Below, one piece after another: positions 7,559 through 15,630 of a stretch of DNA of 33,814 nt. How positions within the stretch are numbered: the stretch's first letter is position 1; each line of letters begins with the position of its first letter. Made by a program: the position numbers and the translations under genes. The notes under the pieces are model-generated. The model searched no databases. It saw nothing but the letters and a program-made list of their open reading frames with translations, and had not been told where the DNA came from. Where the stretch lies: assembly GCA_022826515.1 (NCBI GenBank), contig JAJDUT010000075.1:1-33814 (forward strand), given 5' to 3'. Origin of the DNA: Candidatus Latescibacterota bacterium (GTDB lineage: Bacteria; Latescibacterota; UBA2968; UBA8231).

Positions 7559-10501
7559 ATGACCGACCAAGCTCTATGCGAAGTACTTGAAGCCACCGGC
7601 TATATGGCAAATGGTGAGCCAGCGCATGGCGTGTACCTAGACGAAGATGCCCGCATCAAGTGCCAAGCTCGGGAATTTTCGCCTGACGCTCTATGGCGTA
7701 GCGATTCGGCGCTCACCGTCTATTTCAAGAACGCACCGGAGGTTCCGTCCAAGGAGGAGGTCGCCCAGTGGCACCGGGAAATCTGGAATCAGGGTTTCGC
7801 CCCGTTGCTGTGGGTGGTTTCGCCGCAGAAGATTGATCTCTACAACGGATTCGACCGACCTCGGGGGACCGGGGATGCTGACACACATCGGCTGCGTACA
7901 TTCCAAAAGATCAAGAACGAGTTGGATGACCTCGATGCGTTCGCCGGTCGACTCGTGATGGAAACGGGACGGTTCTGGCAACAGACAAGTGCTGTTAATC
8001 GCAAGAATAGCGTGGATCGACAACTGCTGTCCGATCTCTCCGCACTTGAGTGTGACCTCGTGGAAGTCGGGATGGACCGTTCCGGTGCTCAGGGACTGAT
8101 AGGTCGAGCGATATTTACCCAATATCTGATTGATAGGCAGATCGTCACGGAGCAATTCCTTAAGGGTAACTACGACCACCATACCCTTCCCGCCATACTG
8201 CGTTCCCCTTTTGCCACGAAGCGATTGTTCGATTGGCTGCGAGAGACATTCAACGGCGACATGTTTCCTTTAGAGGGATCAACCACGCCGAAACTCGAGC
8301 ACCTCCTCAGGGTTGCGGATTTCCTTGAGGCTGTAGATCCCAACACGGGGCAAATGAGTCTCTTTCCTTACCAGTTCGACGTGATACCGGTGGAGCTGAT
8401 CAGCTCCATCTACGAGCAGTTCGCCCACACGGACTCATCGACACCCAATACCAATTCCGAAAATGACGTTTTCTACACCCGTCTATCGCTCGTTTCCTTG
8501 GTTCTGGATGAGGTCATGGAAGGACTCACCGGAGAGGAAACTGTGCTTGATCTGACCTGCGGGTCTGGTGTCTTCTTGGTTGAAGCTTTGCGAAGGCTGG
8601 TCAATCTCCGATCTAACGGAGACAAGCCGAGTCGCGAATTGATCCGTTGCACGCTGCACCAACAAATCTACGGTGTAGATATCAGTGAAGCTGCAGTGCA
8701 TGTGGCCGCATTCAGTCTCTATCTGGCGGCCTTGGAACTCGATCCAGACCCACATTCACCTCAGACGCTGAAGTTCGAACCACTGATAGGTAAGACGCTC
8801 ATCGTCGGCAACGCGTGGGATGTGGAAAGCACGGCTGCCGGAAAGGCTGCACTGACCCAACGGGGTACTACGAGAAAATTTGACATTATTGTCGGTAATC
8901 CGCCATGGAGCTATCGAGGTAAAAAGACTACCGCCGCACGCCGTACCCGAGGTGGTCGGAAAGGTGGGCATCCACCTCGCGGTGAAAGTATAGACTTCGT
9001 ATTTCGAGCTACGGACTTTGCCTCTGAGAACACCCGATTCGGTTTGATTCTAAGCGCTGTTCAATTCTTCAGTCTGAGCAAAACCGGCGCGGCTGCCTCG
9101 CGTCAAATTATCGAGGAATTGTCCCCCGTGACGCTGGTCAATCTGTCAAATCAGTCCGATTGGCTGTTCCCAAGAAGCAATATGCCTGCAGTTGTCCTCT
9201 TTGCGAGACACCGGCCCTCACGCCACGATGCGATCACCGTAGTGCAGGTTCCCTGGACGCCAGCCGGAGCGCAAAGCCATACGTTCGAGATAGCACGAAG
9301 CGATATCATCACACTTTCATTGGCCGACTGGAGACGAAAACCTGAGTTTCTGAAGGCCGCGTTTGTTGGGTCTTGTCGCGATCTGTCTTTACTGGACAGA
9401 CTGATGTCCAACCATCTGACACTAGGTGAACAGCTTGGAGGACTTGGTGCAAAACTAAGCGTTGGGCTAACGTCCGGCGACAAAAGCCGCGATGCGAGCC
9501 GTCTTCACGGACTCCCGTTCCTAACCCCAAAGGATCTTCAACCGTTCTCCGTGCCGGAGTTAGGCCATTTTGATGCTGCGAAGGCTCAGTGGCCACGCAA
9601 TCGAGACATCTATCGAGCTCCCCTGCTGCTTGTCAAGGAGAATTTGAGGCGTGACCCTCGCCCCATCGTTGCTGTTACTGATCGAGATACCGTCTTTACA
9701 GACGCCTTCTTCGGTGCGGCCCTTCCATTCGCAGAGCGAGAGACCCTCCACCTGCTCGCCGCCATTCTGAGTTCGTCACTCGCATCTTGGTTCTTCCTAA
9801 TGACCTCTTCCTCTTTTGGGTTGTGGATGCAGAGAATCAAGCTTCGGGACATCGAACGCTTGCCGATTCCCGGTCTTGAAGAAGCCCTAAGCTCCAAGGC
9901 TGGTAGATATCTGGTGCAGCTTGTCCGGGATCTGCAAGAAAGCTCTCCATCCGCTTCTGATTGGCGAGTGCTCGATGAAGCCGTATTCGACCTATATGAC
10001 ATAAACAAAGCCGACCGCATCGTCGCACGTGATGGTTTGTTCCGTGCGAGTTGGCAATGGAAGGCCGGCAGGAACGCTTCCGCGAAAGCTGCCAACGTTA
10101 GCCATATGTCGGACTATGCACGCAAGTTCTTAGCGGCAGTAAGTGTCTGGCTCTCCGCGGCAAATCAACGCCGTATGCGTGCCGAAGTCTTTGAGCTTCC
10201 CGAACATGCGCCGCTTCGGGTTGTTCGCTTCGTTCTCGAAGAGCGCTCTGAATCCCCAGAATTTCCTGAGTTGAAGGTTACAAGAGCAGACGGGGATCTG
10301 AGAGACATTCTCGACCAGATCGGCGAACGCCTAGATGTTCCTCTTGCGAAATCTTTGGTCGGCCAGCGCGAGCTTCGGGTGCATGGCCACAACGAGGTCG
10401 TGATCATCAAGCCTGCCGCCCGGCGGCATTGGATGGGCGTGTCCGCGCTGGAAGACGCGGATACGGTCATTGTTGAAAGCTTTTCCGGAACCGTCGTATG
10501 A
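7559..10501 (+). CDS. Eco57I-like N6-adenine DNA methyltransferase, 980 aa
   Basis: The middle of the protein is a gamma-class N6-adenine methylase. Motif I is LDLTCGSGVFLVEAL (D331), an acidic strand YGVDISEAAV follows, and the catalytic motif IV is FDIIVGNPPW (N447). After it come strands typical of Eco57I-type enzymes (FGLILSAVQFF and LFPRSNMPAVVLFA) and a probable target-recognition region with GLPFLTPKDLQPF and RDIERLPIPGLEE. The N-terminal 110 residues (ALTVYFKNAPEVPSKEEV, then APLLWVVSPQKIDLYNGF) resemble the front part of long type II/IIG-like methylases, but I see no PD-(D/E)XK triad there. The nuclease function is more likely supplied by the next gene, which overlaps by four bases (ATGA). 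The last 150 residues are not recognised. It is cytoplasmic and probably marks self DNA. It differs from PglX in length and neighbours. Confidence 0.85.
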   Translation: MTDQALCEVLEATGYMANGEPAHGVYLDEDARIKCQAREFSPDALWRSDSALTVYFKNAPEVPSKEEVAQWHREIWNQGFAPLLWVVSPQKIDLYNGFDRPRGTGDADTHRLRTFQKIKNELDDLDAFAGRLVMETGRFWQQTSAVNRKNSVDRQLLSDLSALECDLVEVGMDRSGAQGLIGRAIFTQYLIDRQIVTEQFLKGNYDHHTLPAILRSPFATKRLFDWLRETFNGDMFPLEGSTTPKLEHLLRVADFLEAVDPNTGQMSLFPYQFDVIPVELISSIYEQFAHTDSSTPNTNSENDVFYTRLSLVSLVLDEVMEGLTGEETVLDLTCGSGVFLVEALRRLVNLRSNGDKPSRELIRCTLHQQIYGVDISEAAVHVAAFSLYLAALELDPDPHSPQTLKFEPLIGKTLIVGNAWDVESTAAGKAALTQRGTTRKFDIIVGNPPWSYRGKKTTAARRTRGGRKGGHPPRGESIDFVFRATDFASENTRFGLILSAVQFFSLSKTGAAASRQIIEELSPVTLVNLSNQSDWLFPRSNMPAVVLFARHRPSRHDAITVVQVPWTPAGAQSHTFEIARSDIITLSLADWRRKPEFLKAAFVGSCRDLSLLDRLMSNHLTLGEQLGGLGAKLSVGLTSGDKSRDASRLHGLPFLTPKDLQPFSVPELGHFDAAKAQWPRNRDIYRAPLLLVKENLRRDPRPIVAVTDRDTVFTDAFFGAALPFAERETLHLLAAILSSSLASWFFLMTSSSFGLWMQRIKLRDIERLPIPGLEEALSSKAGRYLVQLVRDLQESSPSASDWRVLDEAVFDLYDINKADRIVARDGLFRASWQWKAGRNASAKAANVSHMSDYARKFLAAVSVWLSAANQRRMRAEVFELPEHAPLRVVRFVLEERSESPEFPELKVTRADGDLRDILDQIGERLDVPLAKSLVGQRELRVHGHNEVVIIKPAARRHWMGVSALEDADTVIVESFSGTVV

Positions 10502-11166
10502 AGCTGCCTCTTGACGGTCCGGCTACCAGCGACCGCCAATTCATTAATCTTGGACCTGATATCGCCTCGACTATACTGCGGACCATCGAGGCTGGCTGGA
10601 TACTTGCGTTACAGTCACCGGACGTCAACACGAGTGCCGGCGAAGTAGAAATCACGGAACGGCTACGTGATGGTATGCGTTGCGCGCTGAAATCAGGACG
10701 TTTCTCTTGGAGCAAGTCAATGGTAGTGCTTCCCGGAACCGAATCCCGTTCTCGTCCCGAGGTACTGGTACCGGATGGCCGCACCGACATTCCGATTCTG
10801 TGTATCGAGATATTCCTCCGCTTCGGCGAGCACGATCCCCATGCGATCATCGAATGCAAGCGTATCGCCGGGAACAACACTAACCTATGCCGTGAGTACG
10901 TTGTGGAGGGCATCGACCGCTTCCGAATCGGCAAGTACTCGGGGAACCATTCTATCGGGTTCATGGCCGGGTACCTGATCGCCGGCGACGTGAACGCTGC
11001 CGCGCTCGGTGTCAATAGGTACTTGAATTCCAAGTCATGCCCCGACGAGACCCTGAAACCGTCGAATCTGATTAGCGAGTCGTGGGCGTGGAGGAGTTGC
11101 CATCCGCGAACGACTAATTCATCGATAGAATTGCATCACGCATTCCTAGCGTTCGCGGTAGTATGA
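10498..11166 (+). CDS. PD-(D/E)XK restriction-like nuclease, partner of the methylase
   Basis: The 222-aa protein shows a spaced nuclease triad, with D97 in GRTDIPI and E119-C-K121 in AIIECKRI. A helix (LCREYVVEGIDRF) and a strand-like SIGFMAGYLI follow, which is the core order of a PD-(D/E)XK fold. The ATGA overlap with the methylase stop implies coupled translation and a joint restriction-modification role, with this protein cutting DNA that lacks the partner's methyl mark. I do not recognise a named family, and the first 90 residues, probably helical, give no further hint. Apart from a stop-containing stretch of about 20 bases, the next frame follows directly. The nuclease call rests on motif spacing and gene context. 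Confidence 0.68.
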   Translation: MKLPLDGPATSDRQFINLGPDIASTILRTIEAGWILALQSPDVNTSAGEVEITERLRDGMRCALKSGRFSWSKSMVVLPGTESRSRPEVLVPDGRTDIPILCIEIFLRFGEHDPHAIIECKRIAGNNTNLCREYVVEGIDRFRIGKYSGNHSIGFMAGYLIAGDVNAAALGVNRYLNSKSCPDETLKPSNLISESWAWRSCHPRTTNSSIELHHAFLAFAVV

Positions 11167-11302
11167 CTTGAACATTTAAGAGCTAAAAATGCGTACTTTC
11201 CAACCCTCCGCTCGTAGCGACGACCCGCTGATGCGGTGGTCTGTGGTTGAGGTTCCCGGTCTCTGCCGCGTACCGGGTGGCCGATTCTCCTGCCACAGTG
11301 CC

Positions 11303-11338
11303 ACTACCCAAGAAACTACCCAAGAAACTACCCAAGAA
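11303..11338 (+). repeat. 12-bp tandem repeat, 3 units (TTQE)
   Basis: Three exact units of ACTACCCAAGAA. The length is a multiple of three, so changes in copy number keep the frame. Confidence 0.9.
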
Positions 11339-11482
11339 CGAATCTTGGCCTTACTCAAGTTGATCCCAAAATCACTCAGCGTATGCTTGCCGATGTCTAA
11401 ACCTAATGAAGGTCTGATAATGAGGTCATTAATTCCGCATCTTCATCATCAGCATACAAACGGCCAGAGTCATGTCCAGACC

Positions 11483-11554
11483 GGGGTCCAAGTTGGGGTG
11501 CAAGCTGGGGTCCAAGCTGGGGTCCAAGTTGGGGTGCAAGCTGGGGTCCAAGCC
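11483..11554 (+). repeat. 12-bp tandem repeat, 6 units, with a 36-bp higher-order period
   Basis: Six units of GGGGT(C/G)CAAG(T/C)T. The variants run A-B-C-A-B-C', so the array is also two copies of a 36-bp block that differ only in the last base. It encodes GVQV/GVQA units. Confidence 0.92.
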
Positions 11555-11557
11555 CAA

Positions 11558-11588
11558 GAGAAAACTAGGGAGAAAACTAGGGAGAAAA
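11558..11588 (+). repeat. 12-bp tandem repeat, about 2.6 units (EKTR)
   Basis: Two exact units of GAGAAAACTAGG and a partial third (GAGAAAA) lead directly into the winged-helix domain. It is a third array of the same period but unrelated sequence within 300 bases. Confidence 0.9.
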
Positions 11589-11759
11589 TCTTGGCCCTGA
11601 TCGCCGCCGACTCCTCAATCACTACGGCGGAACTAGCGAACCGACTCGGAATCACGCCAAAGGGAATCGAGTGGCAGATCGATAAGCTGAAACAAACGGG
11701 CGTCCTTGAACGGATCTGTCCCGCCAAGGGAGGTCACTGGAAAGTAGTGGAAACGAAGG

Positions 11760-14700
11760 ATGAGTAAGGTCGGCCAACGGGAATTCCAAACCCAGCGGCG
11801 GGTGGTCGCGTTTTTCCAAGACGTGCTCGGCTACAGGTACCTCGGCCACTGGCAGGACCGACCCGGCAACCGCAACGTCGAGAGAGAGCATATCACCGAC
11901 TGGCTCAAGCGCCAGGGGCACAGCGACAAAATCATCGACAGGGTGCTGTTCGAGCTGAACAGGGCAGCGGGGCTCGGCGGCAGCAAGACGCTCTACGACG
12001 CCAACCGCGAGGTCTATGGCCTGCTCCGCTACGGCGTGAAGGTCCGGCCAGATGTGGGCGAACAGAACATCACGGTCTGGTTGATCGACTGGAAGAATCC
12101 CGGCAACAACGACTTTGCCATCGCCGAAGAGGTGACGGTCCGCGGCGAGAACACCAAGCGGCCCGACCTCGTGCTCTACGTCAATGGTATCGCCTTGGGG
12201 GTGCTGGAACTGAAGCGCTCGACGGTGTCAGTGACCGAGGGCATTCGCCAGAATCTCGACAGCCAAAAGAAGGAATTCATCCAATCGTTCTTCTCCACCG
12301 TGCAGCTCGTGATGGCGGGCAACGACACCGAAGGGCTGCGCTACGGCGTGATCGAGACCTCGGAGAAGTACTGGCTGCACTGGAAGGAAGCCGAGGCCCA
12401 TCCGAGTGCTGACGACAATCCGCTGCTCCGGGAGTTGAGCCAACTCTGCGGCAAGGAGCGGCTGCTGGAGATCATCCACGATTTCATCGTCTTTGACGCG
12501 GGCGTCAAGAAGATCTGCCGCCACAACCAGTACTTCGGCGTAAAGGCGGCGCAGGTCCGCGTGAAACGCCGCGAGGGCGGCATCATCTGGCACACCCAAG
12601 GCAGCGGCAAGAGCCTGACCATGGTCTGGCTGGCCAAGTGGATCCGCGAGCACGTCACAGACGCTCGGGTCCTACTCATCACCGACCGCACCGAGCTAGA
12701 CGAGCAGATCGAGAAGGTCTTCAAGGGCGTCAGCGAGGACATCCATCGCACGAGGAGCGGTGCCGACTTAGTGCGCGTGCTCAACGCCAGCGACGAGTGG
12801 TTGATCGCCTCGTTGATCCACAAGTTCGGCGCGGCAGAGGAAGGCGATGTCGATACATTCGTCGAGGACATTCGCAGCCACCTGCCCAAGGATTTCCACG
12901 CCAAGGGCGATATCTTCGTCTTCGTAGATGAGTGCCACCGCACCCAGTCCGGTAAGCTCCACGAGGCAATGAAGGAACTGTTGCCGGGGGCCATGATGAT
13001 TGGCTTCACCGGGACGCCGTTGCTCAAGAGCGACAAGCAACAAAGTATCGAAACCTTCGGGCCGTACATCCACACCTACAAGTACGACGAGGCAGTGCGC
13101 GACGGCGTGGTGCTGGACTTGCGCTACGAGGCGCGCGACATCGACCAGAACATCACCTCGCAGGCCAAGATCGATCAGTGGTTCGACATCAAGACTCGTG
13201 GGCTGACGGATGTGGCCAAGGCCCAGCTCAAGCAGCGCTGGGGCACGATGCGAAGAGTCCTGAGTGCGCGGGATCGGCTGGAGAAAATCGTCGCCGACAT
13301 CCTATTCGACATGGAGACGCGCGACCGCCTCAAGAGCGGTCGTGGCAACGCCATACTCGTCTCCGGCAGTATCCGCTCAGCTTGCCGATTCTTCGACATG
13401 CTTCAGCAGACCGAACTGGCGGGCAAATGCGCCATCGTCACCTCGTACAGGCCAACCTTAGCGGACATCAAGGGCGAGGAGACCGGCGAGGGATACACCG
13501 AAAAACTACTCCGGCACGCCACCTACCGTAAAATGCTGGCGGCGCACTTCAACGAGTCGGAAGACGCGGCGATGCACAAGGTCGAGCGCTTTGAACAGGA
13601 GGTGAAAAAGCGCTTCATCGACGAGCCGGGGCAGATGAAGCTCCTAATCGTGGTAGATAAGCTGCTGACCGGCTTTGACGCGCCCTCGGCGACCTATCTT
13701 TACATCGACAAGCAGATGCAGGACCACGGCCTATTCCAAGCGATCTGCCGAGTCAATCGCCTCGACGGCGAAGACAAGGAATACGGCTACATCATCGACT
13801 ACAAGGATCTGTTCCGGTCGCTGGAACGATCCATTGAGGACTACACGGGCGAGGCATTCGACGGGTACGACAAGGCCGATGTGGAGGGCTTGCTGAAGGA
13901 CCGGCTCCAGCAGGGTCGAGAGCGGCTGGAGGAGACACGCGAGGCGACCAAGGCGCTGTGCGAGCCGGTCGAGCCGCCGCACGACACTGCGGCCTATTTG
14001 CACTACTTCTGCACAGCCAGTAACGCTCGCCAGCTCAAAAATAACGAGTCAAAGCGCGTGGCTTTCTACAAACAAGTCGCCTCGTTCCTACGCGCCTATG
14101 CCAACTTAGCCAACGAGATGTGCGAGGCCGGCTATTCCGAGGCCGAAGCGCAGGAGATCAAAGCCGAAGTGGATCACTACGAGAAGGTGCGCCAAGAAGT
14201 CAAGCTGGCCAGCGGCGACTACATTGACCTGAAGATGTACGAGCCAGCCATGCGGCACCTGCTCGATACGTACATCCGCGCCGAAGAGAGCGAGCAGCTA
14301 TCGGGATTCGACGATTTGACGCTCGTGCAACTGATTGTCGAGCGCGGGGAGAAGGCGGTCGAGGAACTGCCCGAAGGTATCCGCAAGAGCCGCGAGGCGG
14401 TGGCTGAGACGATTGAAAACAACGTCCGGCGGCTCATTATAGACGAGACGGGAGTCAACCCCAAGTACTACGAGAAGATGTCGGAGCTACTGGAAGCCCT
14501 GATCCGACAACGCAAGCAAGAGGCGATTGACTACCAGGCGTATCTGGCACAGATCGTCGATCTGACCAGAAAGACCAGTCGGCCAGAAACCCAAGCGTCC
14601 TATCCCGCCAGCATCAACAGCCCGGCATTGAGGGCGCTGTTCGACAACTTGGTGGTGCTAGTTCCGACAGCCCGAGAGCCACTCAACACTGAGCCGCCCG

Positions 14701-14885
14701 TCGATGTCAGGGAGGCGAAAGCGCTCGCCCTAGATTCCGCCATCCGTCAGGTGAAGAAGGCGGACTGGCGGGGAAACAGGCTCAAGGAACGCGAGGTCCG
14801 CAACGCCATCCACGCAGAGCTCGGCGGCAACGAAGGACTCGTAGACGCGATATTTGAGATCGTGAAGGCACAGAGTGAGTACTAA
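11760..14885 (+). CDS. hsdR: type I restriction endonuclease subunit (HsdR)
   Basis: HsdR is the DNA-translocating and cleaving subunit of type I restriction complexes. The N-terminal nuclease domain shows D136 in RPDLVLYVNG and E150-L-K152 in GVLELKRS. The SF2 motor has Walker A TQGSGKS (K284), DECH at 390-393, FTGTPL, and the motif V-VI region with VDKLLTGFDAPSATYLYID and QAICRVNR. The C-terminal helical part (about 750-1041) binds HsdM/HsdS. The length of 1041 aa is normal for the family. The start ATG overlaps the upstream repeat-rich frame by eight bases. The stop overlaps the peptidase-like gene by eleven. It is separated from hsdS by about 5.8 kb holding Kiwa-like genes and a second restriction pair, so its expression depends on a promoter other than the hsdM one or on a very long transcript. 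Confidence 0.95.
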   Translation: MSKVGQREFQTQRRVVAFFQDVLGYRYLGHWQDRPGNRNVEREHITDWLKRQGHSDKIIDRVLFELNRAAGLGGSKTLYDANREVYGLLRYGVKVRPDVGEQNITVWLIDWKNPGNNDFAIAEEVTVRGENTKRPDLVLYVNGIALGVLELKRSTVSVTEGIRQNLDSQKKEFIQSFFSTVQLVMAGNDTEGLRYGVIETSEKYWLHWKEAEAHPSADDNPLLRELSQLCGKERLLEIIHDFIVFDAGVKKICRHNQYFGVKAAQVRVKRREGGIIWHTQGSGKSLTMVWLAKWIREHVTDARVLLITDRTELDEQIEKVFKGVSEDIHRTRSGADLVRVLNASDEWLIASLIHKFGAAEEGDVDTFVEDIRSHLPKDFHAKGDIFVFVDECHRTQSGKLHEAMKELLPGAMMIGFTGTPLLKSDKQQSIETFGPYIHTYKYDEAVRDGVVLDLRYEARDIDQNITSQAKIDQWFDIKTRGLTDVAKAQLKQRWGTMRRVLSARDRLEKIVADILFDMETRDRLKSGRGNAILVSGSIRSACRFFDMLQQTELAGKCAIVTSYRPTLADIKGEETGEGYTEKLLRHATYRKMLAAHFNESEDAAMHKVERFEQEVKKRFIDEPGQMKLLIVVDKLLTGFDAPSATYLYIDKQMQDHGLFQAICRVNRLDGEDKEYGYIIDYKDLFRSLERSIEDYTGEAFDGYDKADVEGLLKDRLQQGRERLEETREATKALCEPVEPPHDTAAYLHYFCTASNARQLKNNESKRVAFYKQVASFLRAYANLANEMCEAGYSEAEAQEIKAEVDHYEKVRQEVKLASGDYIDLKMYEPAMRHLLDTYIRAEESEQLSGFDDLTLVQLIVERGEKAVEELPEGIRKSREAVAETIENNVRRLIIDETGVNPKYYEKMSELLEALIRQRKQEAIDYQAYLAQIVDLTRKTSRPETQASYPASINSPALRALFDNLVVLVPTAREPLNTEPPVDVREAKALALDSAIRQVKKADWRGNRLKEREVRNAIHAELGGNEGLVDAIFEIVKAQSEY

Positions 14886-15609
14886 GGCTAGAGGCCACCG
14901 CATCGACATTCGCGGAATCCCGGTAGAGGTCGTCCGCAAGAGCATCAAGAACCTCCACGTAGGCGTTTATCCGCCGAGCGGTCGGGTACGAGTGGCCGCC
15001 CCGCTGTGGCTCGACGATGACGCCGTGCGCTTGGCCGTCATCTCGCGCTTGGGATGGATTCGCCGGAAGCAGGCCGAATTTGCCCAACAGGATCGCCAGT
15101 CCCAGCGCGAGTTTGTGACCGGCGAGAGCCATTACTTCCGGGGCCGGCGTTATCGACTCGACGTGATTGAGCACGATGGTCCACCGGCGGTTCGTCTGCT
15201 CAGTAATACGAAGATAGCGTTGCGCGTCCGCCCGGGCACCGACCGGGACGCAAAGGAGGCGGTACTGGAGCGATGGTATCGCCGTCAACTCCGCGACCAG
15301 TTGCCAGAGCTGTGCGTCAAATGGGAGCAGAAGGTTGGAGTGACGGTCGATGAGGTGCGGATCAAGAAGATGAAGACCCTCTGGGGCTCCTGTAATATCG
15401 AAGCCAAGCGCATCTGGCTAAACCTCGAACTGGCCAAGAAGCCGACTTCGTGCTTGGAGTTAGTCCTCGTCCACGAAATGGTCCACTTGATCGAGCGCCA
15501 CCACAACGAGCGTTTTCGCAAGCTGATGGACAGGTTCATGCCTCAGTGGCGCGTTCATCGGGACGAACTGAATCAGCAGCCGCTCGCACACGAGGATTGG
15601 GCGTACTGA
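14875..15609 (+). CDS. YgjP-like (DUF45) metal-dependent hydrolase
   Basis: The 244-aa protein ends in a zincin-like site: H200-E-M-V-H204 in LVHEMVHLIERHHNERF, with further histidines downstream, and an upstream KKMKTLWGSCN block that is characteristic of the DUF45/YgjP family. The family is predicted to be metallopeptidases and is frequently encoded directly after hsdR; its role in restriction is not known. The GTG start overlaps the hsdR stop by eleven bases, indicating translational coupling. No signal peptide or membrane segment is visible, so it is cytoplasmic. The gene is the last of the plus-strand island genes and converges with the PcfJ-domain gene, the two stops being only about 20 bases apart, with no clear terminator between them. 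Confidence 0.9.
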   Translation: MSTKARGHRIDIRGIPVEVVRKSIKNLHVGVYPPSGRVRVAAPLWLDDDAVRLAVISRLGWIRRKQAEFAQQDRQSQREFVTGESHYFRGRRYRLDVIEHDGPPAVRLLSNTKIALRVRPGTDRDAKEAVLERWYRRQLRDQLPELCVKWEQKVGVTVDEVRIKKMKTLWGSCNIEAKRIWLNLELAKKPTSCLELVLVHEMVHLIERHHNERFRKLMDRFMPQWRVHRDELNQQPLAHEDWAY

Positions 15610-15630
15610 AGCGTCTGCGGAAAAGGCTGG

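Larger units (their letters stand above)
11189..11767 (+). pseudogene. repeat-rich, partly degenerate winged-helix ORF (relic of an AlbA_2/COG2865-type regulator tail)
   Basis: The 192-aa frame contains two tails of the kind found at the end of AlbA_2 (Schlafen-like) regulators, where short TTQE or GVQ repeats precede a winged helix. The first has TTQE three times and RILALLK, but then loses its frame: one base ahead of frame, the DNA reads DPKITQRMLADV and stops, as expected from loss of a single G near 11361. The second is intact: six GVQ(V/A) units, EKTR repeats, then a full winged helix (residues 130-192) with KILALIAADSSITTAELANR and LGITPKGIEWQIDKLKQTG. The N-terminal nucleotide-binding-like AlbA_2 domain is absent. 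A start at 11189 is possible, though an ATG at about 11419 would yield just the second half. It overlaps hsdR by eight bases and could regulate it. I treat it as a relic, not a certain gene. Confidence 0.55.

Noticed and set aside
7559..11166. BREX or DISARM system
   Set aside because: Neither the BREX partners (PglZ, BrxC) nor the DISARM helicase and phospholipase-D genes are present; only a methylase and small nuclease are seen.
11303..11588. Possible CRISPR-like array
   Set aside because: The 12-bp units are contiguous without spacers and lie in a coding frame.
15610..15630. Bidirectional terminator between the YgjP-like and PcfJ-domain genes
   Set aside because: No inverted repeat with a T-tract is visible in this short gap.
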